Source: Augochlora pura
Lineage: Eukaryota > Arthropoda > Insecta > Hymenoptera > Halictidae
Assembly (NCBI RefSeq): GCF_028453695.1
Contig: NC_135779.1
Location: 434,001 to 498,000, forward strand
DNA length: 64,000 bases
Direction: 5' to 3'
The translations under genes and the position numbers were made by a program. The notes below the pieces were generated by a model, which saw only the letters and a list, made by a program, of their open reading frames with translations, searched no databases and had not been told where the DNA came from. Shown piece after piece: positions 9,851 through 22,442 of this stretch; positions within the stretch are counted from its first letter, which is position 1, and each line of letters starts with the position of its first letter.

Positions 9851-9873
9851 CCGCAGATGGCGCCACCTTGTCA
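9851..9873 (-). promoter_or_regulatory. CTCF-like insulator motif
   Basis: The minus strand reads TGACAAGGTGGCGCCATC, which fits the core AGGTGGCGC of the CTCF consensus shared by insects and vertebrates. It lies 280 bp upstream of Ku70, at the boundary of the two compositional blocks. Function is inferred from motif match only. Confidence 0.4.
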
Positions 9874-10149
9874 AGTCCATAAAATATATGAATATAAAGT
9901 TATAGTTTAGATTAGAAAGTGCAAAATCTATATTTCTCATATTTTCATACCAGGATAATTACGATTTTACATCAGGAAACGTTACCCTGGTTCGGTTCAA
10001 GAAGTTGCTTCCGTCGTTAGTTATAGCCACTGATAATATTCGCCATCGATAGTTCGTTTGTTTTCGTTCCCGGTACTAGACACGTTTAAACAAATCCGGT
10101 CGTCTCGAGAAAACAACAGGTAGAAATTTATATAAAGTATCATTAGAAA

Positions 10150-11955
10150 ATGGCGTCCACATCGCAAACGGAATTGAAACAAACATCTGTGGATCCAGAC
10201 AAAAATATTGATGATTTATACGGCATTAGAAACGGTGTCTTATTTTTAATTGATGCGAGTGATGCGATGTTCGAAGAAGATCCGCAGGTGGAACTCCCGT
10301 ATTTTTTACGATGTCTTAGACAATATAGGGACATCCTCAGGCAAAAATTACTTTGGAATAGTCAAGACTGGATGGGTCTGATACTATTTGGCAGTAAGAA
10401 AGGAGATAACAATTCCGACAGGAAAAATATTTTGACGCTTCGAACACTTAATCCTGTTTCAAAGACTTCGCTGCTTGATATACTTGGAATAGAGGAGGAA
10501 AATGAATGGAAAGATTATAAAAATGAAATTACTTGTAGTACTTTTTACCCACTGCACGATGCTTTATGGTATGCATCGAGAATGTTTAGTTCTGTTAAAG
10601 TAACCATGCCAGTAAGAAGGATACTTCTCTTTACGTGTCAGGATAATCCACCTTTAATAAATGACGATGAAAAACGTAGAATAGTTGGAAGAGCAAAAAC
10701 TATGGGCGATACAGGAATTCAGTTAACTGTCATTGGTCTGGGTGAAGATTGGGATCACAATATCTTTTACAAAGATTTTGAAATTTCATCGCAGGGTATT
10801 ACTAGCGAAGATTATAAAAGACCGTCCCTAAATGATCTATTGCACCAAATTAAACTGCCATCCAGGACAATGGCTAAATTGCCATGGAGAGTTGGGGGAA
10901 ATGTGATTCTAGATGTAAATATAGCCAACCTCAATGTTAAACGACAATATTTGAAGAAATCATGGATAAGTAAAGCCAGGAATGATCCATTGACTGCGCT
11001 CAGAGTTAGAATGGTTGAAGATAGTGGTGATGAAGACGATGAAAATAAGAAATTAGTACCTGTTCTAGATGTAGACATATGCAAATTTAAATTACATGGT
11101 GGCAGACGAATATGTTTCACTCTACCTGAAGCACAATATATACGCAACTTTTTTGAACCTGGCATTGATTTGATTTGTGCCAAACCTATATTTTATCATC
11201 CTTCGTGCCATTGTAAATCGCCATATTTAGTTACACCTGGTGAAAGTTATTGTAAAGATAATACTTTACTATTTGGTGCGCTGCTTGAAAAATGTAATTC
11301 AAGAAATTTAATGTTCATATGCGCAGTTACATTCAGAAAACATTCTGCTCCATTTCTGTTTAGTATGATACCAAAATCAGAGATTGGAGGATTCTATTTA
11401 TACAAGATACCATACAAGGAACGTGTTCGAAATCTCGAAAGCGTTACTACAAGATTGAGGTACCTTGAGGCTAAAATTGGTGTCCTAGCTACACCAGATG
11501 AAATTGAGTTGGTTCGAAAGATGATAAACAAATTAAAGTTTTGCTTTACGAACGGACCAGCGGTTCCTAATCCAAAACTTCAAACTCAACTTCGAATGGT
11601 AGAGACTCTAGCTTTAGACTTGGAGAAATTTAATCCTCCAGAAGATAAGACTCTTTCAGCACTTCACCAGTCAGCCGATCAAGTGAAGAACTTGATAATT
11701 GAATATAAACAAATATTTAATTATGATGCATCCCCGCCAAGAAAGAGATCTAAGAGAGATGTGCAGAATGCAGTATATAAAGTAGATTCAATACGAAAGC
11801 ATGTAAGAAAAAACACATTAAACGACGTTACTGTACCTGAATTAAAAGGCATGTCAAGGACTTTAGGTTTAAAAATGTCTGGTAACAAAGCCGAGCTCGT
11901 TGAAAGAATTACAAAATATTGTAACTGTAATGCTACAAATTCTAAAGAACATTAA
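10150..11955 (+). CDS. Ku70: Ku70 (XRCC6) DNA end-binding subunit
   Basis: An uninterrupted 601-codon frame encodes full-length Ku70, close to the roughly 609 residues of the human protein. Ku70 pairs with Ku80 to ring broken DNA ends in the nucleus for non-homologous end joining and telomere protection. Residues about 25-230 form the vWA-like domain (GVLFLIDASDAMFE). Residues about 240-440 form the Ku beta-barrel, with PWRVGG and KPIFYHP. A basic linker PPRKRSKRD near 536 is a likely nuclear signal. A SAP domain ends the protein (VPELKGMSRTLGLKMSGNKAELVERI). The start ATG has an AAAATGGCG context just downstream of an A/T-rich leader. No intron interrupts the coding frame, unlike every other conserved gene here except possibly the left-end gene. 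An AATAAA follows at 12086. Confidence 0.97.
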   Translation: MASTSQTELKQTSVDPDKNIDDLYGIRNGVLFLIDASDAMFEEDPQVELPYFLRCLRQYRDILRQKLLWNSQDWMGLILFGSKKGDNNSDRKNILTLRTLNPVSKTSLLDILGIEEENEWKDYKNEITCSTFYPLHDALWYASRMFSSVKVTMPVRRILLFTCQDNPPLINDDEKRRIVGRAKTMGDTGIQLTVIGLGEDWDHNIFYKDFEISSQGITSEDYKRPSLNDLLHQIKLPSRTMAKLPWRVGGNVILDVNIANLNVKRQYLKKSWISKARNDPLTALRVRMVEDSGDEDDENKKLVPVLDVDICKFKLHGGRRICFTLPEAQYIRNFFEPGIDLICAKPIFYHPSCHCKSPYLVTPGESYCKDNTLLFGALLEKCNSRNLMFICAVTFRKHSAPFLFSMIPKSEIGGFYLYKIPYKERVRNLESVTTRLRYLEAKIGVLATPDEIELVRKMINKLKFCFTNGPAVPNPKLQTQLRMVETLALDLEKFNPPEDKTLSALHQSADQVKNLIIEYKQIFNYDASPPRKRSKRDVQNAVYKVDSIRKHVRKNTLNDVTVPELKGMSRTLGLKMSGNKAELVERITKYCNCNATNSKEH

Positions 11956-12085
11956 CAATCTGTTATAACTAGTATTTGTTTTCACTATTTTTCTATTAGA
12001 TCTACTGGATCCATTTCCATATTTTAATTTTACTTTCACATCGTATCTTATGAAGAAATATTGTACAAATTATTTTGTTTACAAC

Positions 12086-12091
12086 AATAAA
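12086..12091 (+). terminator. Ku70 polyadenylation signal AATAAA
   Basis: The first plus-strand AATAAA after the Ku70 stop lies about 130 bases downstream of it. Confidence 0.75.
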
Positions 12092-12173
12092 TCAAGTTTT
12101 TTTTGCATAGAATTTTCCTGAACATGTCTAATAAACTGGTTTATTGACCAATCAATCTATCTCGAATTAGACA

Positions 12174-12203
12174 AAAATCAAGATTATTATACATCTTGAT
12201 TTT
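12174..12203. repeat. Perfect inverted repeat between convergent genes
   Basis: The arms AAAATCAAGAT (12174-12184) and ATCTTGATTTT (12193-12203) enclose an 8-base loop. The site lies between the 3' ends of Ku70 (+) and the GalNAc-transferase (-). Minus-strand AATAAA signals are at 12201-12206 and 12232-12237. Confidence 0.8.
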
Positions 12204-12380
12204 ATTTAAATGCGTGATGAAAATGCGACAATTTATTTACAATGATTTATAAGTCTGCATATAGAAAAGTAAAAAGTAGTGTAAGATTGTCTAAAAGTAT
12301 CCTCGTGCTAACATTCGATTTTGATAGCATGCTCGCTGGTCGTCAAATAATATGAGTTATTTTTAAAAGAATACTGGTGG

Positions 12381-15141
12381 TTATTTCCATGGGACTGGCT
12401 CTAGCAGCCATTGCTGCTCAGCAGTTTTCGCACAGTCGGCTATCACAGGATCTCCGTGGTCACTCGCTTGCAAACACATATCCGAAGGAACATGTAAAAA
12501 TGTTTTTGTCTAAAAACAGAGTTTACTCGTCATCCACATCAATATATTTTATGCTTCCCCTTCATTCTCAGCTCGTCTTACCTGCTCGTCGTACCGCCAC
12601 TTTTGCCGTTTGCTGCCGCTGCATGCCATTATTTTAACCTTTGGTGTCTTGTGTTGCGCGTCGTGCTCAGGAGCGTCCAAACAAACACTCTCATCGGTCA
12701 TCACGACCCCTTTTTCCGTCATCACAAACATTTGACTAAGTATCGGCCTAGGAACGCAGTCTTCTAAGACCGCGTAACCAGAGGGCTGTGAGTAAGTGCC
12801 TTTTGCAGTTGGTCGCATAATGCATTTTTTCGTTGGGAGATGTACGATCTACGAACGAAACGAGTTAGTACATTATAAGCAAACTCTTGAGAGAATTTTA
12901 AAGAATCCTACCCGTCCAAAGAATCGATCGTCCTTTGGGAAAAAATGTTCTGGCCACACGTTGTCCAGATACCACTCAAAATCTTTGCATTGCAACCTCT
13001 TGCGCAGTTCTAATCGAGATCTAATTGGCTGCTTGTCCCTTAACCTAGCTGCCTCTAAAAAAAAAAACAGAGATTCAAAAAATACATCACGATTGGGATT
13101 AATTGAAGCCTAATTACCTGGATTGAATTTAAAGTAAAATTCAGCCCAATCATCCATCCAGACCAGGGCCACTCGAGCAAGATTCCCATATAGGATTTCT
13201 CCTACTCCCCCAGGGAATGTGTACGGGGATGATTTTCGAAACAGATGTCCTACGTGAGAGCAGGGCGCGATTTCAACGCTGCCTCCGCACTGCCACACCC
13301 TGAACGATAACTCCAAATTTTCTCCACCCCAAATTCTCATTTGTTCGTCGTAGCTACCCAACTCAAAAAAATAGTCTCTGTTCATGGAGAACAATCCTCC
13401 AGCCATAGCTGGAGTTCGAAATGGCTCGACGATGTTTTCGCGTCTCTCTTTCAATAATCTGCCATTCAATGTTAACCAGCGGAAGTGCAAGTCCCAGTTG
13501 AATGCACCCCAGTGCAGTTCTAAAGATCTAAAACAGAACTGTTTAAATAATCTCATTTAATACCGATGCAGGCATAGATAAATATCCAAGCCTACTTTAC
13601 CGAGTATAGCTAAAGGTGTCGTCGTTTATTATATCGATAACTGGTGACACAACTCTGGTTCTATCCTTAGCCACGGCTTCGAGCAACGGTTCAAGCCACC
13701 CTGAAATAAATTCGAATAAATTATAATCTCTTAGGACCGATTTGTCGTAACTGAATGTGTTACCCAGTTCTGCTAGAGAAAAGAGCTCACCTACCAACCG
13801 TGCATTCGCAATGCGCGTCAAGGAATGTGAGAACTTCACCTACGGCTTCATTAGCGCCCATTAATCTCGCATTCACTAAACCTATGCGTATCCTAGAACG
13901 AAGAACTTTAGTGGGCACTTGTAAATTCTTTACATGTTCCTGTAGAGGAGCCTTCAAAAAATCTAATGGGGACAAATAAAAATAAAGATTTATTCAATGC
14001 GCAGGCATTGTGAGTGATGAAAGAGAATAAATTAATGTTTACACAACCATTGTGTGGATTTACCTCTATCGCTGTTATCGTCGACAAGAATGATCTCCTC
14101 CAGCAAATGTCTGGGCGATCTATCGATCACGCTGTATACGGTTCTCAGCAGCGTACTCCACGCTTCATTGTGTAGAACGATAATCACCGACGTTCTCGGC
14201 AAGTTCTCCAATTTTGAATACCGCGCGATGCACCTGCAATCGTTCGATTACCGACTTCTCCAATGTTACCGACAATGAAATCATCAGTGTTACCCCTTTC
14301 GCCTAACGTCCGGTAGAGTGCGATTCAATGGTATTCTATCGCTGGCCATCAAATTGAATCGATTGATTTGATAGAGTTGCTGCATTTTGTAAAAGTCCTT
14401 TGCAGGAATTAAAACCGGACTTCCGTTTTTGCCCTCGAAGGGGCGTGGATCAAACATATTCTTGTTGATGAGATCTAGAAAGTTAAAGGTCTCTTGTAAC
14501 AACAGGATGAGACAATATATCGTTTCCGAAATACCTTTCGTAATGTTTGGAGTTTTCAAAGGATCAACGGAGTCGCCGATATAATGGCCCACGACCACGT
14601 GTATACCCCTACGATCTATGTAATCCTTTTGATTCTCCATAAGTCTGAAATTTAGAGAAAATGTCAAAACGATCATGCAGATTTCCGATTTCCAGTATCT
14701 AGGATCTCTGTGTCGGCCGCCATTGACCCCGAAAGGGTTATCATTAATTATCTAGGATTTAAATAGTTTCTATCATGTTAGATGCATTCTGAACCGTGTT
14801 GTACCATTTAACATATTGTAAATGTTTCGCGTGTAAAGGAGTTGAGAACCTCTGGTTGAAAGCAACAGGTGATTATACCGACTTACATTCGGAGTATCAC
14901 AAAGACGCTAAAAGAAGGGTTTGAATGACACGTAGCATTCGAAAGTACATAAATGATATTTTCAGACAGTATCTAAAACGCTTATGTTACATCCGTAGAT
15001 CGCTTACCGCATCGCTGTGTAGTCATTGCGGTCTTCGAACTGCCGTGTTTTACTCAACCAAACCAGAAATATACCTGCAAGCAAGACGACCGAAAGTATA
15101 ATCGGCCACGTGCGAAAAGGTCTTCTCAATCTTGGCCACAT
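12381..15141 (-). CDS. Polypeptide N-acetylgalactosaminyltransferase (pgant/GALNT family)
   Basis: Ten exons give 603 aa: 15141..15008, 14644..14535, 14474..14294, 14233..14064, 13962..13795, 13700..13601, 13527..13118, 13054..12912, 12848..12582, 12509..12381. All boundaries are GT-AG with matching phase. The enzyme moves GalNAc from UDP-GalNAc to Ser/Thr to start mucin-type O-glycans in the Golgi. It is a type II membrane protein: the membrane segment is at about 13-32, then a stem. The GT-A catalytic domain shows VIIVLHNEAWSTLLRTV, the Mn-binding DAH in FLDAHCECTVGWLEPLL, and the TPAMAGGLF and WGGENLELSFRVW motifs. The C-terminal ricin-type lectin domain (about 473-603) has SVCLDAPE and the QxW-like QKWRY and QQWLLE. 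I cannot assign the paralogue with certainty. A weaker donor 4 bases further on at exon 5 would break the conserved VGWLEPLL. Confidence 0.95.
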
Positions 15142-17012
15142 CGTGAATCTCGTCGGAAGAAAACTGTCTTCGGCTTAACTGATTTTTTCGAACAGACCCG
15201 TTTATCTCATTGCGGGATTATTAACTGATATCGTCAACCCCGGACATCCACTATCACGAGGTTCTCACGACGGGTCATCGTGAGAAAGGACAGAGCCTTG
15301 GTAGCTACCTTGAACTGAAAGAAATTACAGAAGTTTCGATCAATTCCTTACGATTTCGTCAGTCTCTGTGCCCGTAACACCAACGAGTGAATAATCCTTG
15401 AGCAATTGTACGTATTCGATATTTCATAATTCGATTGTAACATTACGTTTCAAATAAGATGGTAATTTATATATTAACATACCTTTATATATGTTTAAAG
15501 TACATCCAGGATTTTATCCAAGATACGCTACAAAAGTTTCTGGATCCACTTTTGAACGATCGCGGAGTCACAATTGAGAAAGTTCTGTCATTATCTTTAC
15601 ATACTTAACGGAATTCGATTCGCAAGTGATATTATGCCGGCAAGCTTTCAACGAGATTAATTAATAGAAAAACATAGCGGTACCTACGCCAATTCAACGA
15701 CTGGAATGAGCTGAATGAGCTTCAAGGAACTGATAGGACTTAGGACGCCGTGAATAAGACAGTGCCGTAGTAAGACGATCCATAGCCCTATTCTTTATTA
15801 AATGGAAACAAAAATTACACGATTTCCTTTTTCCGATTTTACCTTCTGTGCATACATATAAACCTTGAGAATGAATTTCGCTAAAATTACAACCAGATGC
15901 ATATAGTATATCAGGGTCGAGCCAGTATATTTCCGACAGTAACGATAACCTCAACCACAATTATAGAAGAGGAAATATCATGAAATACATATCTCTCCAA
16001 GCCAACGTTAACAACTTGTCTTGTGCATTTCACAATCTTAAGCACGAGCCCACATTTTCTCGTGGGTGGTAAAATATTCATAAGTTTAAAAAATTTACTT
16101 GCACGCGTTCTCATTTTCGTATGATGTAACAATAAATGCAGTAATCAAAACAACGATTATGCAAACGCTTTACTCAAACGTATTTAGCGTATTGCTCGTA
16201 CACGTATAGAGGTACAGTTTTTGTAAGGTTTAGTTGACGTTGTCAAATCGTTGATTGACTCCCACATTCAAGGAAACATCACGTGTACAATCTGCTCGAA
16301 AAGAGTACAGTTCGACTCGAATGGTGCAATGTTATAAAATAATTATTCATTCGTTGCATATTTGCTGAACAGTTTGAAATTAATCTGTAGATTTGTGTGA
16401 TTGTGTGAGCAGTTGCGCTGTTTGATTGCTGTACTGCATGGATAACGATGCATTTAATAGGAACAGTCGAACCTGTCGAGTAGACTGTATTAATGGACCA
16501 CAGATACCGAAGAGGTCAGCACCATACCCAACGTACGGTTCGCCACGTTGGAAGAAGTTGACGGGTGACCACTACTCGTTTGACATTAGGGATTCGTTTG
16601 CACAAATTTCGTTTGACTATTATTAATTGACTGCATTAAGGTGAGAAAGCGTTGCGCATACGAATAACACATTCTCCGCTTCGTTTAGAACCAAACCAAC
16701 AGTATATACGTATAACACGTGTTAGGATTTCATAGTGCTAGGTCGGTGAACCTTCGAATCTGAGTGCAACACATTTCTAACACTATCGTTCACATTTATG
16801 TAATTTGTATTGTATCGCGATTATCATTTCAGAGTTTACATTACAGTAGACACTTATCTAAGCACGCTATCGCTTATGGAGAGTAAGCATGTTATGTTTA
16901 CAAATGTAACACAATGTTGGCACAAACTCATTTTAAGTTACAATACTGTTAACTATTTCATTTATTCCTTATAAGAAGAAATGAAAATTATTTGTGGTGT
17001 AGAGTGACAAGG
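15142..17012. other. Divergent intergenic region, GalNAc-T / Sec31 promoters
   Basis: No supported coding exon. It must hold the 5' untranslated regions of the two divergent genes. Short frames at 15694-16132 (-) and 16438-16626 (+) have no recognisable protein character. A pyrimidine-AG just before 17001 suggests that the Sec31 start exon is preceded by a noncoding 5' exon. Confidence 0.5.
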
Positions 17013-20000
17013 ATGAAGGTAAAGGAGTTGCTCAAGACTGTCAATGTAGCGTGGTCACCGCCGGCTCAATATCCTATACTATTAGCTGCTGGTACTGCAG
17101 CCCAACAACTCGATGCAAGTTTTAATACCTCTGCCAGTTTGGATTTGTATTCATTGAATTTGCAGCAGCCAGGATATGATTTGGAATTGAAATCCAGTGT
17201 TGCAAGCGATCACAGGTTAATAATTCTCTTGTATACCTATATAAAAGTATTTTACACTGCAATATTGTTACTATCCTAATGAATATTTCAGATTTCATAA
17301 AATAATATGGGGCTCTTATGGAACCAATCCTGCTGGAATAATTGTTGGTGGCTGCGATTATGGGATGATAAAGATTTATTCGGCAGTCAGATTATTAGCT
17401 AATGATAGTAATTGTTTACTTAGCAGTCCAGACAGACATACTGGCCCAGTCAGAGCTCTAGATTTTAATCCTTTTCAAGCAAATTTATTAGCAACTGGAG
17501 CAACTGAAAGTGAAATTTATATTTGGGATATTGTTAATACAACTACACCAATGACTCCTGGATCCAGGAGTCAGCCATTAGAGGATGTACAGCATATTGC
17601 ATGGAATAAGCAAGTACAACACATTCTTGCATCCACATTTTCACAACGATGCGTCATATGGGACTTAAGAAAAAATGAGCCCATTATCAAGTTGACAGAT
17701 GCAAACACAAGAGTAATTTCGTGTATATACATTTTGGCATCTTCATTCCTTTAATATTGTAGTCCTAACAATTTTAATTGTATGATTATTAGGTACGATG
17801 GAAAGTAGTTCAGTGGCATCCTGATGTAGCGACGCAATTATGCCTAGCATCAGAAGATGATCAAGCTCCCATAATTGAATTATGGGATTTAAGGTTCGCA
17901 ACATCGCCGTTAAAAACACTCCAAAATCACCAACGTGGTGTTTTATCGATTGCGTGGAATTTGCACGATCCAGACTTGCTTCTTAGTTGTGCCAAAGATA
18001 ATAGAATATTATGTTGGAATCCTAACTCGGATGCACCGGTACGTTGTGATAGTATACCTTCATTGTTCAAACGTATTCATTCACGTTGTTTCGCTTATTC
18101 CCACGCAGAACGGTGAAGTGATATGCGAACTAGCGCAAACGAATCAATGGAATTTCGATGTGTCCTGGTGTCCGAGGCATCCAGGATTGGTTGTAGGAAC
18201 TAGTTTTGATGGACACGCAGCAGTTTATTCTTTGTTGGGTGGACAACAACAGATGTCTACCGAAACATCTAATAAAATAGTAGATTCTTTCCCTGGAATG
18301 GATCCTTTCACACAGCCTCCTCCTACAATGCAGTCGGAACCAGCGGTCACTTTGACAAAAGCTCCTAAATGGTTAAGGAAACCATTCGGAGCTTCTTTCG
18401 GTGTAAGCACATTTTCTTTACTGTACTAAATAATCCATCCATACACGGTACGTTATTTTCTACAAAATTTAAAAAAAAAAAAACTTTTTAGTTTGGCGGT
18501 AAATTAACGATATTTGAGAATCAACCTGCAGATCCCAATATACCTGCGAGTGCAAGCAGAACAGTAATTTTGTCGCAAGTGATCACGCAACCGGAACTAA
18601 TCCAACGCTCTAACGAGTTGGAAGAGGTACTAAAAACCGAGCAATACAACGAGTATTGCAAAGGAAAGGCTGAGAAAATGACTGATGTACATAGAAAAAA
18701 GATATGGAACTGTGTGGGAGCGTATTTCGGAGAAAACGTGTCGAAAGAAATATTGGAGTTGCTGGGATATAATGTAGAAGCGATGAATAATAAACTCAAT
18801 CAATTCGTTCCTCAAGAGGATGTCAACAGTATTACAGAAGGAGTTGACAATCTAAATAATGTAAGTTTCATTTTTATGTTATTCCATAAATTGAAGAAAA
18901 TTATTTCTTTTTTATAAACAATAATAATTGCTTTAGGTACTTAATGGAAACATTCTGGACGGAAGTGCAGCGTTTGACGCTATTGCACAAGAACAGATCA
19001 AAAAGCCGCCCATAATTTCTTCAGTAAACAATGATATGAAACTGAATGTGTCCGATGGTAATTTTCTATTGCAGACTTATGTGTCGGTTAACTATATTTG
19101 TTTGATAAATGTTATCTTTAATATATTGCAGATGAGGATGGGCTTATTACTCAAGCAATCCTCCTAGGAAACATTGAGGCTGCTGTATCTTTGTGCTTTG
19201 CCAATAAGCGGTATGCGGATGCAGTCATTCTTTCGATGGCTGCTGGACCCGAATTACTAGCACGCACTCAGTACAGGTACTTCTCAGAACATACTGGGGC
19301 TCTAAATTCTCTTATTAATTCGTTAGTCAGCGAAAACTGGGCTGACATTGTTAAAGGCAGTGATATAAACTGCTGGAAAGAAGTATTGATTGGAATATTC
19401 ACTCATTCAAATCCGCAGGAACGATCTACTCTGTGCGGTGCGTATAAAATTGGTCACAGCCCCATACCGGAACAAATTATAACCAACAATTTATGGTTCC
19501 TATTTTACAGATATGCTTGGCGATCGGCTGGCATCGTCCGACAATGCAACTTTAAAGGAGGAGGCTCAAATTTGCTACATTTGTTCCGGAAATCTGAACA
19601 AAATGGTAGAATCATTGAATGTCGACATTCAAGAGGTAGTGGAGTTGGTAATGATAATGCAAAAAGCATTGGAGTTACAAGGTAACAGAGACACACGGAT
19701 AGAAGGACAAATTGCTAGCGTTTTGTCTCAGTACGCGGAAATGTTAGCGGCTGAAGGTGACCTTGAAGCTGCTCTGAATTACCTTGGAAACAGTCAAGAC
19801 GAGAAGATCGTGATGTTGAAAGACAGATTGTGCAGAGCATTAGGGTATATCCAAGAATCCAGGAGTATGGCAAAAGCGCCGAGAGTACAAAATTACTATG
19901 ATCAAACGAGGAGGCCCTCGCAGACGAGCCATTCGCAGAATCCATTAATCACATCAAGGTCGCAATCAAGACCTTACAGCGATTCAAATGTTGCGCCCAC

Positions 20001-21964
20001 AAAACAATCATTTGTATCATCCACGAACCAATTCAATACGCAGCAACAACAACAATCTCTTGGGTTTCCTGCCACCAATCCTCTTCAACCTCACATGCAG
20101 TCTCAGTTGCAATACGATCAGTACACAACAGCTCACTCTTACGGTTCTGCTCCCGTAACTCAACCTCCTCCTCCCCCACCACCGACCGGATCAAGTAGTG
20201 TTGGGTCTCAACCACCTAGTGTTGGGCCTCAAGCAAGATCGAAATATTTGATAGACCCATCGGTAAAGTCTACTTCATCTTATGGACAGACCGGTTATTC
20301 TCAACAGTCATACGGTAGTCAACAAATGTCTCCATTGTCGAATTATTCTGCACCAAATGCGTACCAGCCACAAATCCCCATGCCTTCAAATCCATACCCT
20401 GCACAGAACTTTACAGCTGCCCCCAACGAACAGGAACCATTCAAACCAGTTCAAACTAGCATGTTGACACCGATGCAACCATCGGCGCAAACACAAATGT
20501 ATGATCCGATTAGGACGCAACCATCGCCACAATCTCGGCCTTATGGGAATGAAAACATGTATCAGGCATCGCCTCAACCAGCTGGATGGAATGATCCACC
20601 TATCGCCAAAAGTAGAATGCCGGTAAGCAACCTAAAGCATTTTATGATGTTATACATACATATACATATATATACGTGTGCATATAAATCCAAATAACAC
20701 AGCCAGTACTAGCATTGTACCACAAAAATGAAATGTCTGCGGAACATGCTGGTACCAGGAAGTGGAAAGAAAAACATTCGAAGAATGTGACTATGAAGGT
20801 AGAGAATTGTTAGAGAATTGCGTGATGTTTCCACTGTTTCGTAACTGCTGTTATTTTTGTAGCTGTAATTATACATTTACCCTTCGTGTTACTTTATTTG
20901 AAGAAATGCCTGAAGAAGTTTCATTAGTTGCCTGTAACAGTTTCATTTTCGTGTGATATTGAACTTACTAATACCACGGCGTGAAACGCAGAAATACGTT
21001 TCCAACTGCTTCATAAAAGAAAATTGTTGTGCGGAAATCATTCTCTAACTTGTACTATATGTACAAATCGCTAATTTCATTACAACGGTGATGCTATCCA
21101 TAGGATGTGATTGTAATTGTTAATTATTTGCAGGTAAAACAAGAGTATCAGCCACAAAATCCCATTCTGCATCCATTGAGAGGTGCTACGAATCAACCCG
21201 AGTCGGACGTAAGTAAGCTATTTATACAAAGTATATTGCAATATCAATTACCAAATAATATTAATTTTTCTTTTCAGGTTTTGCCTCAAGAAATGTTTTA
21301 TCCAGATGTTCAAGCACCTTACAATCCTCAACAGTATAATCAGAATGTGCCGAACATGAATGCTCAATTTGCCAGACCAATAGAACCATTACAGCCTGCT
21401 GCAGTTGTGAAAGCACCGGAACCTGAAAAACCGAAAGCACCAATTCCAGAACAACATGTACATTTAAAAACAGTATTCGATGAACTAAAGAATCAGTGTT
21501 ACGAAAATGCTAAAAATCCGGTAAGACGAAACTTTCTTTACACATACACATGCACACACTTGTAGTATGTTATACATATATATATATATATATAGTCTAT
21601 AATTTTATACTATATAGTTTATCTATTTTCAGCAAATCAAAAGGAAGATAGAAGACGTGTCCAGGAAGTTGGAAGTTTTGTACGATTGTCTTAGAGAAAA
21701 TAAAGTACGTATTCCTGGTATTAAGCAATTGTTAATTTTCATAGTAACATATTTTTATACGCATGTGTGTTGCAGTTGTCCCAAAACACCTTGCAGGCTC
21801 TGCATCAAATATCACAGATGATACAAAACGGAAATTACACCGGAGGTTTAGATTTTCATACGCAACTGGTCTCTGGTCCCGATTTCAGTCAAATATCCTC
21901 CTTTATGCCTGGTATTAAAGTATTACTTCTAAGTGCCCTTCAATTGAATGTCTACATCAGATAG
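17013..21964 (+). CDS. Sec31: Sec31, COPII outer coat subunit
   Basis: Twelve exons give about 1216 aa: 17013..17215, 17292..17712, 17793..18038, 18109..18402, 18492..18860, 18937..19057, 19132..19437, 19511..20622, 21134..21208, 21278..21520, 21633..21704, 21776..21964. Sec31 with Sec13 forms the cage of COPII vesicles at ER exit sites and stimulates Sar1 GTP hydrolysis. Residues 1 to about 400 are WD40 repeats (VNVAWSPP, HTGPVRALDFNP, VIWDLRKNEP, IELWDLRF, DVSWCPRHPG). The ancestral coatomer helical solenoid follows at about 550-780 (ITQAILLGNIEAAVSLCF). Next is a Pro/Gln/Ser/Tyr-rich disordered stretch with a PPPPPPP run, as is usual for Sec31, and a conserved C-terminal helical domain (LKTVFDELKNQC). 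Exon 2 ends at an unusual AGA|GTAATT donor. Length fits the family. Confidence 0.97.
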
Positions 21965-22356
21965 AACATAACATAAAAACGAATACTTTAATTTTTATGA
22001 TTTGCAATTTTATAATTCTCATTCAGCGAGATATCTATGTTGCATTCACTTACCATAACGTACGTCACCGTAAGGATAACCAGAATTATTCGAGAACAAA
22101 CTTTGTTGCTTAATTGTATCATATAGAAATTTACATCTGAACATAGCTAACGGAAATTCTATGAGCATGTATTATTAATCCTATACAACTAAAATGGTCA
22201 TTACGCGAGAGAAAGAAGTGTATAAAATGTAGGATGAAATATAAAGTTGAGAACATCTACAACGTTCCCATAAAGATTGTTAATCAAACTCATCCTTTTA
22301 ATTATTGTGTATATAATATTAAAGTTGGCTTTAAAAACATCACGTGTATATTTTGA

Positions 22357-22362
22357 AATAAA
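22357..22362 (+). terminator. Sec31 polyadenylation signal AATAAA
   Basis: This AATAAA lies about 390 bases after the Sec31 stop and just before an AT-repeat tract at 22385-22425 that separates Sec31 from the convergent IntS10. Confidence 0.6.
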
Positions 22363-22442
22363 AAGTTATATAATTTTGCTCAAATTATATATATATAAAA
22401 ATTATATATATATATATAAATTTGTTCTTGAAAATAGGGAAA

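Larger units (their letters stand above)
8920..10149. other. Divergent intergenic region between MDH-like gene and Ku70
   Basis: No supported coding exon. It holds the promoters of the minus-strand gene starting at 8919 and of Ku70 at 10150. It also holds a diverged copy of a sequence repeated at 25.3-25.8 kb, and a CTCF-like motif at 9861-9873. GC content falls sharply across it, from the GC-rich left block to the AT-rich right block. Confidence 0.6.

Noticed and set aside
20762..20956. 64-codon plus-strand frame in Sec31 intron 8
   Set aside because: It has no splice sites in phase with exons 8 and 9, which join cleanly in phase 0. It is probably chance.
22385..22425. AT-rich palindromic tract between Sec31 and IntS10
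   Set aside because: It is a plain (TA)n microsatellite. The self-complementarity is trivial.
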